The notes under the pieces: generated by a model | Database searches by the model: none | What the model saw: the letters and a program-made list of their open reading frames with translations, nothing else | What the model was told of the DNA's origin: nothing | From: Xiashengella succiniciproducens | GTDB lineage: Bacteria; Bacteroidota; Bacteroidia; Bacteroidales; Marinilabiliaceae | Length of the DNA: 64,000 nucleotides | NCBI RefSeq assembly: GCF_023674465.1 | Contig: NZ_CP098400.1 | Coordinates: 3,037,015 to 3,101,014, forward strand | Reading direction: 5' to 3' | Made by a program: the position numbers and the translations under genes | Part shown: positions 1-10,522 of the stretch, piece after piece | Layout of the letters: every line of letters begins with the position of its first letter | How positions within the stretch are numbered: the stretch's first letter is position 1

Positions 1-347
1 CTGAAGTGCTAAACAACAGCATAGCCTTATCTGTTGATAACAGAGGAATAATTAGAAGGATTCATAACGGAGAGGCAAGCCTGGGTCTGGATTGGATTTC
101 AAGCTTTTACTATAACGGGAACATTGGAAAAGTTGACACTGTACATCTGAGCATTCCTGATACTAGATACGATGTATATGCATCAGTACTTAAAACATCT
201 AGGTACCCCGGACTTGCTCATACTTTTTTGTCTATGCTAAACTCTCCTGTTGGAGCCGACATTTTCAGATTACATGGAATTTACAGAAAAAGTCAACTTG
301 AATTACAAAGCAACTTAATACCTGAAGATGGTAAAAGCAGGAATTAG
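1..347 (+). CDS. Solute-binding protein, C-terminal part (cut by window edge)
   Basis: The reading frame is open from the first bases of the window, so only the C-terminal part of about 115 residues is present and the true start lies upstream. The segment [18 protein letters not shown], followed by a cluster ending [20 protein letters not shown], resembles the last lobe of PstS- or molybdate-type extracellular solute-binding proteins, where a helix around a G-x-x-I/F-x-x-x-G-I/L motif closes the fold. The stop overlaps the start of the downstream hybrid kinase by 20 bases, which suggests co-translation and a binding-protein/sensor pair. The ligand cannot be told from this fragment. The family call is an inference from a short stretch. 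Confidence 0.55.
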   Translation, partial: EVLNNSIALSVDNRGIIRRIHNGEASLGLDWISSFYYNGNIGKVDTVHLSIPDTRYDVYASVLKTSRYPGLAHTFLSMLNSPVGADIFRLHGIYRKSQLELQSNLIPEDGKSRN

Positions 348-3300
348 AACGAGACTTGCATCAAGCAGGAGGCTCTATAAGCTAAAGTACAGGGACAGTC
401 TGTTGCCGTTCATTAAGGAACCTGTAATCAATAAGCTGTTCTGGTTACTTGGTATCTTTCTGTTTACCATTTTCATGATTCTTTTTATAGAAAACTACTT
501 TGACAAAAACTACACGCTGCGGTATCAGCAAATGATACGCAATCAGGAACAAAAACAGAAACTAGACTTCATACTTAAGGAACAGCTACTCAACACCCAG
601 ATTGCGTTTACTACATACCTGTCAGCGACACATCCACAACAATTAGCAAACATACATACTCAGATAGGTCAAAAGATAGAAGAATGTCTCGACATCTTAA
701 GAATTCTGGATCAGGGAGGGATGTATGAGTACCACAATTCTGCCAATCTGGCCTCAGCAGATGAAATAATCGAGATGATAGTATATGAAGCCGACTGGTA
801 CACTGGCACTATTAGCGAGGTGAGACAACTATACCCGGCAATTAGTGACCTTCAGTCACTTTCCTCACGTATTAATGCAACTATTAAGGCAGCATCCGAC
901 AGTGCAGTAAACGGCAGAGATCAGATTAATGAAACTCTTGCCTTTTATATGAAGCAGGTCGATGGGATCTTCAACCGTATCTTCGAGATAGAAAGGAAAA
1001 TTTCTTTTGACATTCAGAAAAATGTACTGTCTGTTAGTGAGACTAGTGTTAAAGTGCTGAAGCGATACAACAGACTTAAATACATAAGCCTTATCCTCTT
1101 CACATTTTTCGCAGGTGGTATCACCTACATAGTTATTATTCAGATTTCAAAGGTCATCCTCAACAGGCAAAAGGCTGAGCTCAACAGCAAGAAGTTGCTA
1201 ATGGCTGTAGAACAAAGCCCTGTGGCTATAATGATTACCAATACCAGAGGTGTAACTGAATACGTCAATGAAAGTTATGTCTTAAAAACCGGATATGTCA
1301 AAGAAGAAGTTATTGGTACACGACCATACTTCTTCAGCAACAATGGGATCTACGACTTTTCTGAAATAGTCATGGCCACTATTCAGGTAGGTAACACATG
1401 GAGCGGCGAAATTGAAACACGTAACAAGGCTGGATTGACATACTGGGAAAGAGTCCAGATCTCTCCGGTGTTTAATGAATCAAATACAATATCCAACTTT
1501 ATTATTATCAGGGAGGATATCACAGAAAAACGATTGCTGACAGAGTCTCTCAATGAATCCATTGAAAATCTGAAGAATATAACTGAGAATTTACCTGTAG
1601 GTATAATGGTAGTCGATGATAAGCAGAGAGTTATAGAGATAAACCAGACAGCTGCCAAAACAATGGGTTTTGACAGTATAGATGATGCCCGCCATTACAT
1701 TAACACTCATTCATACAGCCAGTTTTTCGAGGTGAATTCTGAAAATCATTATCATCAGATTAACTCGGGTCTGAACGTTCAAACCCGTGAAGAACGTCTT
1801 TCAGTCCCAGAAAACAATGTTTCCCGCACTGTACTCAAGAATATTATTCCAATTAAGCTAAACAACGAGTCAGTTAGACTTGAAGCCTTTATGGATATTA
1901 CAGCTCAAAAGGAACTACAACAGAAGGAAGCTGAAGCCAACAAGGCTAAATCTGAGTTCCTGGCCAATATGAGCCATGAGATTCGTACCCCAATGAATGG
2001 TATTGTAGGTGCTACCGAGCTGTTGGCAAATACAGATCTTGAGAAGGAGCAACGAAATATACTGTCTGTGATATCCAAATCATGCGATAATTTGATCTCA
2101 ATCATCAATGATATCCTTGATTTCTCAAAGATAGAAGCCGGTAAGATGAAGATTGAGAATCTGCCTTTCAATATCCACGATACTGTTGAGTTCCTGCTTG
2201 ACCAGATTTCTTTCAAAGCAAATGAAAAGGGCCTCGAGATCAACGTCGACCTTGATGAAGATATCCCTTCAATCCTTATAGGCGATGAGGGACGCCTTGT
2301 CCAGGTACTCACCAATCTCTTGGGCAACTCTGTAAAGTTTACAGACCAGGGTGAAGTAATTCTCTCTGTCGGCATAGTATCACGTAAAGGTGATGATATA
2401 AGCCTCCATTTCAAGGTTCAGGATTCGGGAATAGGAATACCTCCGGAAAAAATAGAAAAAGTATTTGACTCCTTTACCCAGCTCGACGGATCAACCACCA
2501 GGAAATATGGAGGAACCGGACTTGGTACCAGCATCTCCAAGATGCTGGTCGAACTTATGCATGGAAAAATATGGATAGAGAGTCCAAATCCTGTCCATGC
2601 ATCATCCAAAACAAACCCAGGTAGTGTGTTCCACTTTATACTGCCTTTCAAAACAGCTATTAACATTCCTATTATCAATTCATATAAGGATAGGTTCAGC
2701 GGACTTAATGTATTAGTTGTTGATGATCACGAAACCAATATTCAGCTGTTAAATAAGACCCTCACAATTTGGGGAATGAATGTAACTACCGCTGCAACTG
2801 TCAATGATGGTGTCCAGATTATCAAAAGGTACCCTAATTTTCACATGCTGATAGCAGATAATCACCTGCTAAGAGATATTGAGAACAAATTTATCCAGGA
2901 GGTAAAGGAATTATCTCCCGCTATTAAGGCTTTGCTTCTGGTAGCCAACCCTAAAACCATCACCCCTCATAATTTTAAAGGATTTGATAAGATATTGCAC
3001 AAACCTGTAAAGCATTCCACGCTTTATGCTGCAACTGCAGAGCTTTTCGATAAAGGAACAGATCAACAGGAAGATAAAAGTGTAGAATCTGAGCCTGAAG
3101 ATGTAAATACAGATCTGGGCAGGAAGCAAATCCTTCTTGTTGAGGACAACCCGATAAACCAGAAGATTGCAGAAAAAATGCTTTTAAGGTTGGACTACCA
3201 TGTTACTATTGTGTCCAACGGAAGAGAAGCTGTTGATGTTATGGACAATAAAGGTAGTGAGTTCAGCCTTATACTAATGGATGTTCAGATGCCGGAACTT

Positions 3301-3492
3301 AATGGCCTGGATGCAACAAAGGAGCTTAGATCTAAAGGCTTTAAATTGCCCGTGATTGCTATGACTGCAAATGCCCTAAAGGGTGACAGGGAAATTTGCA
3401 TTGAAGCTGGCATGAATGATTATATTGGAAAACCTGTACGCTTTGAGACTCTGGAAAGTATAGTAAGCAAATGGATCAAGAAACAGAGCTAG
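328..3492 (+). CDS. Hybrid sensor histidine kinase, two PAS and two receiver domains
   Basis: A 1054-residue inner-membrane hybrid kinase. Visible in order: TM1 (about 36-54), an extracytoplasmic helical sensor region to about 250, TM2 (252-272), PAS (about 291-400), a second PAS-like domain (415-520), HisKA with phospho-acceptor His550 in [11 protein letters not shown], an HATPase domain with the DSGIGIP and GGTGLG boxes (to about 770), then two receivers. Receiver 1 (about 792-905) is divergent but keeps VVDD, an Asp at 844 and a Lys in HKPVK. Receiver 2 (932-1050) is canonical, with Asp985 in [11 protein letters not shown]. It lies directly behind, and overlaps, a solute-binding protein, a plausible ligand-sensing partner. 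No HPt domain is present, so phosphotransfer to another protein is expected. Its stop shares the palindrome CTAG with the convergent gene. Confidence 0.93.
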   Translation: MVKAGIRTRLASSRRLYKLKYRDSLLPFIKEPVINKLFWLLGIFLFTIFMILFIENYFDKNYTLRYQQMIRNQEQKQKLDFILKEQLLNTQIAFTTYLSATHPQQLANIHTQIGQKIEECLDILRILDQGGMYEYHNSANLASADEIIEMIVYEADWYTGTISEVRQLYPAISDLQSLSSRINATIKAASDSAVNGRDQINETLAFYMKQVDGIFNRIFEIERKISFDIQKNVLSVSETSVKVLKRYNRLKYISLILFTFFAGGITYIVIIQISKVILNRQKAELNSKKLLMAVEQSPVAIMITNTRGVTEYVNESYVLKTGYVKEEVIGTRPYFFSNNGIYDFSEIVMATIQVGNTWSGEIETRNKAGLTYWERVQISPVFNESNTISNFIIIREDITEKRLLTESLNESIENLKNITENLPVGIMVVDDKQRVIEINQTAAKTMGFDSIDDARHYINTHSYSQFFEVNSENHYHQINSGLNVQTREERLSVPENNVSRTVLKNIIPIKLNNESVRLEAFMDITAQKELQQKEAEANKAKSEFLANMSHEIRTPMNGIVGATELLANTDLEKEQRNILSVISKSCDNLISIINDILDFSKIEAGKMKIENLPFNIHDTVEFLLDQISFKANEKGLEINVDLDEDIPSILIGDEGRLVQVLTNLLGNSVKFTDQGEVILSVGIVSRKGDDISLHFKVQDSGIGIPPEKIEKVFDSFTQLDGSTTRKYGGTGLGTSISKMLVELMHGKIWIESPNPVHASSKTNPGSVFHFILPFKTAINIPIINSYKDRFSGLNVLVVDDHETNIQLLNKTLTIWGMNVTTAATVNDGVQIIKRYPNFHMLIADNHLLRDIENKFIQEVKELSPAIKALLLVANPKTITPHNFKGFDKILHKPVKHSTLYAATAELFDKGTDQQEDKSVESEPEDVNTDLGRKQILLVEDNPINQKIAEKMLLRLDYHVTIVSNGREAVDVMDNKGSEFSLILMDVQMPELNGLDATKELRSKGFKLPVIAMTANALKGDREICIEAGMNDYIGKPVRFETLESIVSKWIKKQS

Positions 3493-4475
3493 TAAAGAAA
3501 AAACTGTCCAGCTACAGTGACCAGAATAAAAAAGAGGAATACAATTTCTCTTACCTTGTTACGCTGAATTACTTCAAACCATTTCGTGACAACCACCGCA
3601 AGTGCACTTACCGATAGAGGCATAAGTTCCATTGAAAAAAACGGACTCATTACAGCAGCAGCATTAATAAGTATAATCCATATAAAGATCCTGAAATAAC
3701 GCCTTACGATTATTTTCTGAACATTCATCTGCCTTATGCATACCAGAATGGAAATGGTGGTTATCAATATCAGAAATGCCATATAAATCCTGGAGTAGAA
3801 GGTATGACTATATTGTCCGGGATTCGCAACCAGGTTTTCTATCAATATCTCATAAAAGGCAGCTCCTTTGTCAATGAAAAGATAATAGGCAAAACTCATT
3901 GCAAAAGGGAAAAGAAGTCCCATCAAAGATGCAGCTAGTGCCCTGAATGAATATAGTCGTAATACTCCCATTGCAAGAATATACAAGGGGAAAAAGAATA
4001 ACCCTTTGGCATATAATAACGAACCAAGACCTAGCAATAATCCCGCATCAAAACACTTCACAGAAGGATTACGCCTATCAACTGCGCCAAACAGGATGTC
4101 CAGTCCAAGGACAAAAAACACAACAAATATCCAAACAGGACTAAGTTTTTGTACTGATAGGAAAGCTGAGCTAAGCATTGCATATATCAACAGTACTATA
4201 AGGCTCTGCCGCTGTAGCAATGCATACCTAGCTGCCATTCTATTAAGAAACAACCCAGTAAGAAAAACAAGCCCCAGCGATGACAATGCTGCAGTAAAAG
4301 CCGAGTAACCAAACAGGGGGCTAACAACAGCATCCCAAAGCGGCATTGATGGATTATCAATGGCAGTAAAGTGCGTAATATCAACCACAAAATATCTCAG
4401 CCATAAAAACACCACACCAACGGAAGTAAGTAGGGCTGCATTTATCGAGTTATTATGTAGAGATTTAAACAGCAT
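3489..4475 (-). CDS. DUF6427-like integral membrane protein
   Basis: A 328-residue, very hydrophobic protein with about 9-10 predicted membrane helices and no soluble domain. Its character and its position directly behind purD match the Bacteroidota DUF6427 family, whose function is not known. It begins 8 bp after the purD stop, so it is probably the last gene of the minus-strand group DUF2723, deacetylase, purD, DUF6427. The N-terminal loop with [19 protein letters not shown] between helices 1 and 2 is the longest polar stretch. The gene ends convergently with the hybrid kinase; both stops are TAG read from the two strands of one CTAG. Family assignment is from memory of gene order and composition. 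Confidence 0.7.
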   Translation of the reverse strand: MLFKSLHNNSINAALLTSVGVVFLWLRYFVVDITHFTAIDNPSMPLWDAVVSPLFGYSAFTAALSSLGLVFLTGLFLNRMAARYALLQRQSLIVLLIYAMLSSAFLSVQKLSPVWIFVVFFVLGLDILFGAVDRRNPSVKCFDAGLLLGLGSLLYAKGLFFFPLYILAMGVLRLYSFRALAASLMGLLFPFAMSFAYYLFIDKGAAFYEILIENLVANPGQYSHTFYSRIYMAFLILITTISILVCIRQMNVQKIIVRRYFRIFIWIILINAAAVMSPFFSMELMPLSVSALAVVVTKWFEVIQRNKVREIVFLFFILVTVAGQFFLY

Positions 4476-4483
4476 TGTTGTAA

Positions 4484-5758
4484 CTAATCTAAAAGGTCAA
4501 AACCAATATCTCTCCTGTAGTACTTGTTTTCATAATTAATCAGGGACGCATTTTTACGGGACAGTTCAGAAGCCTCGACAATATCATCCCCAAAAGAAGT
4601 AACTGCCATCAGACGTCCTCCATCAGTCAGTATTGAGCTACCTGAAAGCTTTGTACCTGCATGGAATACCAGACTACCATCCACCTTGTCAAGTCCTGTA
4701 ATCTCAAATCCCTTTTCAAAATGTCCGGGATAACCACCCGAGACCATAACTATAGTTACTGCTGTGCGATAATCATGCTCTGCCACAAGGCCTCCCAGTT
4801 TACCCTCAGCAGTTGCCTGAAGGAGCTCAACAAGATCATTCATGAGACGAGGCATCACCACCTCGGTTTCGGGATCTCCCATCCTTACATTGTATTCTAT
4901 TACATATGGCTCATCACCGACTTTTATAAGCCCGAAAAAGATAAACCCTTTATAATACAGCCCTTCTTTCTTTATTCCTTCAATAGTGGGTTTGATAATT
5001 TTCTCCTCTACTTTTAACTTAAACTCATCAGTTGCAAAAGGAACAGGAGATACAGCTCCCATTCCGCCTGTATTAAGGCCCTGATCTCCCTCGCCAACCC
5101 TTTTATAATCCTTTGCTTCAGGAAGCAGGAAATAATCTTTCCCATCTGTCAGGACAAACATAGAGAGTTCGATCCCACTAAGGAATTCTTCAATTACCAC
5201 CTTGTTACCAGCGGCACCAAACTTACCCCCGAGAATCCTGTTAAGTTCCTCACAGGCCTCATCATAATCATTTATTATTAGTACACCCTTACCTGCTGCA
5301 AGACCATCTGCCTTCAGTACATAAGGCGCCGACAAAGAAGCCATAAAGATCCTACCTTCTGCTACAGTATCGGGTGTCACAGTAAGATAACGGGCAGTAG
5401 GTATATTGTACTTCTGCATAAACTGCTTGGCAAAGTCCTTGCTACCTTCAAGTGCAGCAGCTTTAGAGTCAGGCCCAATAATCTTGATCCCGGATAGAGA
5501 TGGTTCTGATTTGAAATAATCAACAATTCCCCTTACTAGTGGTTCTTCCGGACCAACTATAACAAGCTTAATATCATTCTTAAGGACAGCATACCTGATA
5601 GCATCAAAATCATTTGCTGAAATGGAAAGATTCTCACCAATAGCTGCAGTTCCGGCATTTCCAGGAGCGAAGAAAAGTTTGTCAGTCAAAGGACTACGTT
5701 TTAAATGCCAGCCAAATGCATGTTCGCGACCGCCTGAACCTACTATAAGAATATTCAT
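4484..5758 (-). CDS. purD: Phosphoribosylamine--glycine ligase (GARS)
   Basis: A 424-residue GAR synthetase, full length for the family. It joins glycine to phosphoribosylamine with ATP, the second step of purine biosynthesis, in the cytosol. The N-terminal GSGGREHAF and GNAGTA motifs are intact, as is the ATP-grasp core: KADGLAAGKGV for the phosphate-binding lysines, a VIEEFLSG strand, and the metal-binding EYNVRMGDPETEVVMPRL near residue 290. The C-terminal barrel with VMVSGGYPG is complete. It sits 50 bp downstream of a deacetylase gene and 8 bp upstream of a DUF6427 gene. No other pur gene is nearby, so its purine role is not reflected in the operon. Confidence 0.98.
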   Translation of the reverse strand: MNILIVGSGGREHAFGWHLKRSPLTDKLFFAPGNAGTAAIGENLSISANDFDAIRYAVLKNDIKLVIVGPEEPLVRGIVDYFKSEPSLSGIKIIGPDSKAAALEGSKDFAKQFMQKYNIPTARYLTVTPDTVAEGRIFMASLSAPYVLKADGLAAGKGVLIINDYDEACEELNRILGGKFGAAGNKVVIEEFLSGIELSMFVLTDGKDYFLLPEAKDYKRVGEGDQGLNTGGMGAVSPVPFATDEFKLKVEEKIIKPTIEGIKKEGLYYKGFIFFGLIKVGDEPYVIEYNVRMGDPETEVVMPRLMNDLVELLQATAEGKLGGLVAEHDYRTAVTIVMVSGGYPGHFEKGFEITGLDKVDGSLVFHAGTKLSGSSILTDGGRLMAVTSFGDDIVEASELSRKNASLINYENKYYRRDIGFDLLD

Positions 5759-5808
5759 CAGTTAAAAGATTTATGTTGTCCTTAATGGTTTATTAATAAT
5801 TAAATTCC

Positions 5809-6426
5809 TTAAAGTAATTCGAAAGAATAGCCCTCACTTATCAGATAATCCAGTGCTTTTGGCAGAGCTTTTTCAAGTCTGGGCCAGGCCTTAAGTGAGT
5901 CATGAAAGACAATCACAGATCCTGGTCTTACAAACTTAACAACTCGTTTAACAATATCCTCCGCATCCAAATCTTTCCTGTAATCTTCAGTGATTAGGTC
6001 CCACATCACAATCTTCTCAAACTTCTTCTTTAACCGTGGCAGATACCATGGATACAACTGTCCATGAGGGGGTCTGAAAAACTTTGAATCCACAAGTTTC
6101 TGGGCTCTGTCAATGTCTTCAAAGTATTTGCCCTTACCCATAGAGAAGGCCCTGGAATGAGAATAGGTGTGGTTTCCTGTCTGCATTCCATGCTCAGCAA
6201 GCATGGAATATACCTCAGGATGTTTTTCAACATTTTCACCAACACAGAAAAAAGTAGCTTTCGCACCCCTACTGCCAAGTATTTCCAGTACTGCCGGAGT
6301 TACTTCAGGTATAGGGCCGTCGTCAAAGGTTAAGTAAACGCAGCTCCGGCATTTTTCACCACGCCAGATCACACCTCTATATAGCAACCTAAACCACCAG
6401 GGTGGTCTTATCTTAGACTTATTCAC
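5809..6426 (-). CDS. Polysaccharide deacetylase (NodB-type, CE4)
   Basis: A 205-residue NodB-homology protein. The CE4 motifs are in order: TFDDGP (catalytic Asp and metal Asp), GNHTYSHS (metal His-x3-His), RPPHGQ, DLITEDYR, and VFHDS near the C-terminus. These enzymes remove N-acetyl groups from cell-wall or exopolysaccharide amino sugars. There is no clear cleavable signal peptide; the hydrophobic WWFRLLYRGVIW near the N-terminus could associate with the membrane. The start used is a GTG that directly abuts the TAG of the upstream DUF2723 gene, so translational coupling is likely. Substrate cannot be told from sequence. Confidence 0.9.
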   Translation of the reverse strand: MNKSKIRPPWWFRLLYRGVIWRGEKCRSCVYLTFDDGPIPEVTPAVLEILGSRGAKATFFCVGENVEKHPEVYSMLAEHGMQTGNHTYSHSRAFSMGKGKYFEDIDRAQKLVDSKFFRPPHGQLYPWYLPRLKKKFEKIVMWDLITEDYRKDLDAEDIVKRVVKFVRPGSVIVFHDSLKAWPRLEKALPKALDYLISEGYSFELL

Positions 6427-9400
6427 CTACTTACGCAAAAATGATAATCCACTGAACACTGCCTCATAGCCTAAGCCAAGCTCATTCCTCAGTTCCTCCC
6501 TATTATAGCTCTCAAGCATATCTAGGATATTGGCATAAATAGCCAAACCTAACTGAAAATCGTCTGAATCATTGACCTGGAATGATCTGCCTAAGGCAGC
6601 GAAGAACCTAAGCTCCTGCAGATTCTCTTCGGCAAGTTCCCTCATTACCTGATCTCCTTTTTCAGGTTCTCCTGCTTTGTAATAGTTTTCAGCGATAAAC
6701 AATGAGAAGAAATTATGAGGAACCCTGTCATGAGGCATAATAGCAACAGTTTTGTCAAGTACTTCAACTGCCTTTGCAGTATCACCCTCACTTAAGAGTG
6801 CACTTGCAAGTCTTGTCAAATTATTGCGCAAATTCAATCCCATCCTTCTGTGGTTCTCATCCAGATATACCCTTGGATCATCCCAGCCAGTAAAGATGTA
6901 TTTGTTCATTACATTGTCATACATCTTTTGTGTATCAACCCTGCCATACTGTCCGTCCCTTGATTGGGCATCTATCGGCACTATCTGATATCCAAAACCT
7001 TCAAGCTGGAAGTATCTTTCAAGTCCAACATAATTGTCACTGCCTACAGTAACAGCGTAATATATTGGTCTGTTAAAATCATTCGTAGCAAGCATATCAA
7101 GAACCATCACTTCATTCTTGAGCAACCGCTCCTTATTCAGAGTTATCCTGATTTCTGGTTTAATCAGGCTTGTATAGCGGCTGCTTACCATTCCGCTTTC
7201 AGCAACTCTTGCGGAGTCAACTTTCATTACAAACTTCTTGGCAGGCAGGTGATCAACCAGGCCATAGTTAGGAATGTTCTTGGTACGTGGATCGTCGCTA
7301 GCAAGGAACTTTAGAGCTTCCTTTAAGTCAGTATCACCCTGAACCCTATCCAGTAAGTAAACTACATCTCTTTTGCCCTGCACATACTGCTTCCTTTCCA
7401 TAGAAATCGGCAATGGCTCAGATTTATATGCAGGTCGCTTCATCTGGTCAATGTACCAGTCAGTCTGCAGATAGCTGAGGTTGCAAACCCTAACATCAGT
7501 CCTAACTCCTTCAACTTCCTGAGCATACCAGAGAGGGAAGGTGTCATTATCCCCATTAGTAAATATCACACCGTTTTCTCCAACAGTATTTAAATAGTTG
7601 TAGGCAAAGTCACGTGCAATTGTACGGTGAGACCTGTCATGATCATCCCAGTTTTCTGCAGCCATAATTCCGGGAACAATCAGGGCTACTAAAGATACTG
7701 CTGATGCTGTTACAACGCCAGGTACTTTATTGTTTTTGAGTATGTCAATAAGCTGGAGGACTCCTAGTCCAATCCATATAGAGAAGGCATAAAAAGAACC
7801 TGCATAAGCATAATCCCTTTCACGCGGTTGAAGTGGAGTCTGATTCAGATATATCACAATAGCCAGTCCTGTAAAGAAGAACAGCAACATAACAACCGAG
7901 AAGTCTCTCTTGCCCCTAGTTCCAGCACCCACCTGATAGAATAAGCCTATCAGTCCCAACAATAGGGGAAGCATATAGTACTTATTTCGTCCGGGATTAT
8001 TCTTATAGGAGTCAGGTAGGAGATCCTGATCTCCATAGAGCAAATTGTCTATAAAAGGAATACCAGATATCCAGTTACCCTTATGAATCTCACCATGACC
8101 CTGTATATCGTTTTGCCTACCAGCAAAATTCCACATAAAGTACCTCAGGTACATATGACCAACCTGATAGCTAATAAAGAATCTCAGGTTTTCTATAAAG
8201 GTAGGCAATTCTACAGCCTCTCTCTTACCTGATGCATCAGTTACAATAATTGTCTTCCCTTTTACCCTACCCCAGGCTTTATACTCATTTATATGTGAGG
8301 GATCACTGCTGTACATCCGGGGGAATAAGGTTGTAGTGCGTTCATTAAACTTGTAATCCGGCCTGTGGTCGACAATATCATACTTTCCATCTCCTTTCAC
8401 ATAGACCGGCTTACCCTTATCAGCCTTAATTGCATCCCAATCTAGTGGAGAACTATAGTATTGGCCAGAAATCAAAGGTTTGTTACCGTATTGCTCCCTG
8501 TTAAGATACCCCATCAGAGAAAAGACATCCTCAGGGGAGTTCTGGTCCATAGTCGGATTAGCATGGGATCTGATAACGATAGTAGCATATGAGGAATAAC
8601 CCAATATTATCACTGCAAAAGCAGTAATTATGGTATTAGCAACTGGTAATTCCCTTACGTAGGTTATATAGATTCCAAAGATAACAGCAGCAATGAGTAA
8701 TAAAGCAAAAAATGCCACTCCACTGTTGAAGGGCAGACCAAAGCTATTTACAAATATCAACTCAAACTTGGAAGCAATGTTTACAATCATTGGGATTACG
8801 CCATACAACACGACTCCAAGAATTACAAATGATAAAAGTAAGGCTTTGAAAGCCCCATTAAGTGACACGTCATACTTTCTGAAGTAGTATACCATTACAA
8901 TTGCAGGTATTGTCAACAGGTTCAATAAGTGAACACCTATAGACAACCCCATCAGATATGCAATAAGTATTAACCAGCGGTTGGAATGAGGTTCATCAGC
9001 CACATTTTCCCACTTGAGAATACACCAGAAGACAACAGCAGTAAATAATGAAGAAAGTGCATAGACTTCACCCTCAACAGCTGAAAACCAGAATGTATCA
9101 GAAAATGTATAGACCATAGCCCCTACAAATCCAGCACCCATCACAGCAATAATCCTCCATGGTTCGGCATTCTCAACTGCATCAATAAACACCTTACGTG
9201 CAAGATGTGTGATAGTCCAGAACAGGAACATGATTGTAAATGCACTGGCAAGAGCTGACATAACATTCATTGTAAGTGCAACCCTGGATGGATCGCCTGC
9301 AAACAAAGTAAAGAAACGACCCAGTAACATAAAGAAGGGTGCACCCGGGGGATGTCCGACAAGTAGCTTATATGCTGAGGAGATAAACTCACCGCAATCC

Positions 9401-9501
9401 CAAAAACTGGTAGTTGGTTCAATGGTCAGGATGTATACAACTGCCGAAACCACAAAGGCGAGCCATCCAAACAGATTATTCAAACGATTATAATGCTGCA
9501 T
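6427..9501 (-). CDS. DUF2723 family membrane protein (protein O-mannosyltransferase-like)
   Basis: A 1024-residue protein with a polytopic N-terminal half (roughly a dozen helices to about residue 600) and a soluble C-terminal half ending in helical, TPR-like repeats. The N-terminal signature IEPTTSFWDCGEFISSAYKL and VGHPPGAPFFMLLGR is diagnostic for DUF2723. That family is the bacterial relative of the eukaryotic O-mannosyltransferase TMEM260, and the Asp/Glu of the first loop fits a GT-C type glycosyltransferase. This would place it in surface-protein glycosylation at the inner membrane, which is inference. It is first in the group with the deacetylase, purD and DUF6427. A -7 box (TATTTTTG) lies on the minus strand at 9546-9553. 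Confidence 0.88.
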   Translation of the reverse strand: MQHYNRLNNLFGWLAFVVSAVVYILTIEPTTSFWDCGEFISSAYKLLVGHPPGAPFFMLLGRFFTLFAGDPSRVALTMNVMSALASAFTIMFLFWTITHLARKVFIDAVENAEPWRIIAVMGAGFVGAMVYTFSDTFWFSAVEGEVYALSSLFTAVVFWCILKWENVADEPHSNRWLILIAYLMGLSIGVHLLNLLTIPAIVMVYYFRKYDVSLNGAFKALLLSFVILGVVLYGVIPMIVNIASKFELIFVNSFGLPFNSGVAFFALLLIAAVIFGIYITYVRELPVANTIITAFAVIILGYSSYATIVIRSHANPTMDQNSPEDVFSLMGYLNREQYGNKPLISGQYYSSPLDWDAIKADKGKPVYVKGDGKYDIVDHRPDYKFNERTTTLFPRMYSSDPSHINEYKAWGRVKGKTIIVTDASGKREAVELPTFIENLRFFISYQVGHMYLRYFMWNFAGRQNDIQGHGEIHKGNWISGIPFIDNLLYGDQDLLPDSYKNNPGRNKYYMLPLLLGLIGLFYQVGAGTRGKRDFSVVMLLFFFTGLAIVIYLNQTPLQPRERDYAYAGSFYAFSIWIGLGVLQLIDILKNNKVPGVVTASAVSLVALIVPGIMAAENWDDHDRSHRTIARDFAYNYLNTVGENGVIFTNGDNDTFPLWYAQEVEGVRTDVRVCNLSYLQTDWYIDQMKRPAYKSEPLPISMERKQYVQGKRDVVYLLDRVQGDTDLKEALKFLASDDPRTKNIPNYGLVDHLPAKKFVMKVDSARVAESGMVSSRYTSLIKPEIRITLNKERLLKNEVMVLDMLATNDFNRPIYYAVTVGSDNYVGLERYFQLEGFGYQIVPIDAQSRDGQYGRVDTQKMYDNVMNKYIFTGWDDPRVYLDENHRRMGLNLRNNLTRLASALLSEGDTAKAVEVLDKTVAIMPHDRVPHNFFSLFIAENYYKAGEPEKGDQVMRELAEENLQELRFFAALGRSFQVNDSDDFQLGLAIYANILDMLESYNREELRNELGLGYEAVFSGLSFLRK

Positions 9502-9710
9502 AACTGAAAGTTTACAAATTCGATAAACTAAAACCGCATGTCTGCCAAAAATACAATATTCTTATAAAAGATGAGGGCTAAACAACCATGAATAAGCCAT
9601 TCAGGGCAAATAAGCTCAGTAGGGATCTAAAATAAAACCACATTTTCAGGCTGTATCACAGTCAGATAAAACAAAATTAGCCTGATGAAAGCATTTTTAG
9701 CAGATTTTTT

Positions 9711-9742
9711 TTTGAAAGATTTGGTAAAACCATCTATATTTG
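9711..9742 (+). promoter_or_regulatory. Bacteroidota-type promoter of tRNA-Gln
   Basis: TTTG (9711-9714) and TATATTTG (9735-9742) are separated by 20 bp, an exact match to the Bacteroidota housekeeping promoter (-33 TTTG, -7 TAnnTTTG). The expected transcription start falls about 25 bases before the mature tRNA. Confidence 0.85.
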
Positions 9743-9774
9743 CATCGCTTTTGACAAAACAAAAGCGGACAAAT

Positions 9775-9845
9775 TGTCCTGTGGTGTAATGGTAGCACAG
9801 ATGGTTTTGGTCCATCTAGTCAGGGTTCGAATCCTTGCGGGACAA
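9775..9845 (+). tRNA. tRNA-Gln (anticodon TTG)
   Basis: A complete cloverleaf can be drawn. The acceptor stem TGTCCTG/CGGGACA has 7 bp with one T-G pair; the D arm contains GGTAGCAC; the anticodon stem GATGG/CCATC encloses loop TTTTGGT, giving anticodon TTG; the T arm carries TTCGAAT; the discriminator is A. CCA is not encoded. It is a single gene with its own promoter and terminator. Confidence 0.96.
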
Positions 9846-9847
9846 CA

Positions 9848-9880
9848 AAGAGGCTGACTCAGCAGAGTCAGCCTCTTTTT
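9848..9880 (+). terminator. Rho-independent terminator after tRNA-Gln
   Basis: A perfect 13-bp stem (9848-9860 with 9865-9877), a 4-base AGCA loop and a trailing T run. The stem begins GAGGCTGA, the same flavour as the IS1182 ends elsewhere in the window. It may also act weakly for the convergent thioredoxin gene. Confidence 0.93.
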
Positions 9881-9912
9881 GCATTTATAAATTGCGATAA
9901 TTTCAGGAAATC

Positions 9913-10521
9913 TCAAATTTCACTTAGTAACCTGTCAATTATTTTATAGGCATTCCTAGAATCCCAACGGGCAGCTCCTGTCTTGTACATCACAAGGTTT
10001 CCACCTTTACTTATCAGTATTGTAGTAGGGATAGTAGAGGTAATCAAGGCTTCCGGGATTTCCCCGGCAGTAGTATATACCGGGAAGTCGTAGGAATTCT
10101 TTTCCAAATATTTCGCTGCATCTATGTGTGATTCTGTAGAAATAAAAATGAAGTTGACGGAGTCCTTATATTTGTCGTAAAGATTACTAATAGAGGGCAT
10201 CTCAGCTACACAGGGAGGGCACCAACTTGCCCAGTAATTAATAAAGATTGGTTTTCCACGAAAATCTGACAAGGTCACAAGTCGCCCTTCTCTATCCTGC
10301 AACTTCATGTCCCAATCATCCTTACCTAGTATAAATGTGTTTGATGATTCCCGGGGGGCTAACAAGGTCTGTCTCACAACAAAGGATGAAATACTCTTCC
10401 TGCTCTGGGGTATAAGCATGCCTACAATAAGCACCAGAAAAATAAAATCAAACAGGATACTCCACCAGCGCTTCCTTTTTCTGTACTTATTCCATCGCTC
10501 TTTTAGTATGCCCTTTTTCAT
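9913..10521 (-). CDS. TlpA-like membrane-anchored thiol-disulfide oxidoreductase
   Basis: A 202-residue protein with a very basic N-terminus, one membrane anchor (about 20-38) and a thioredoxin-fold domain (about 70-200). The active site is WASWCPPC and the cis-proline lies in STIPTT. The preceding RLVTLSDFRGKPIFINYW is typical of the AhpC/TSA-redoxin TlpA/ResA group, which reduces periplasmic disulfides or serves cytochrome maturation. It is one base away from the upstream membrane-protein gene, so the two are almost certainly co-transcribed. Partner and substrate are unknown. Confidence 0.92.
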   Translation of the reverse strand: MKKGILKERWNKYRKRKRWWSILFDFIFLVLIVGMLIPQSRKSISSFVVRQTLLAPRESSNTFILGKDDWDMKLQDREGRLVTLSDFRGKPIFINYWASWCPPCVAEMPSISNLYDKYKDSVNFIFISTESHIDAAKYLEKNSYDFPVYTTAGEIPEALITSTIPTTILISKGGNLVMYKTGAARWDSRNAYKIIDRLLSEI

Positions 10522-10522
10522 C

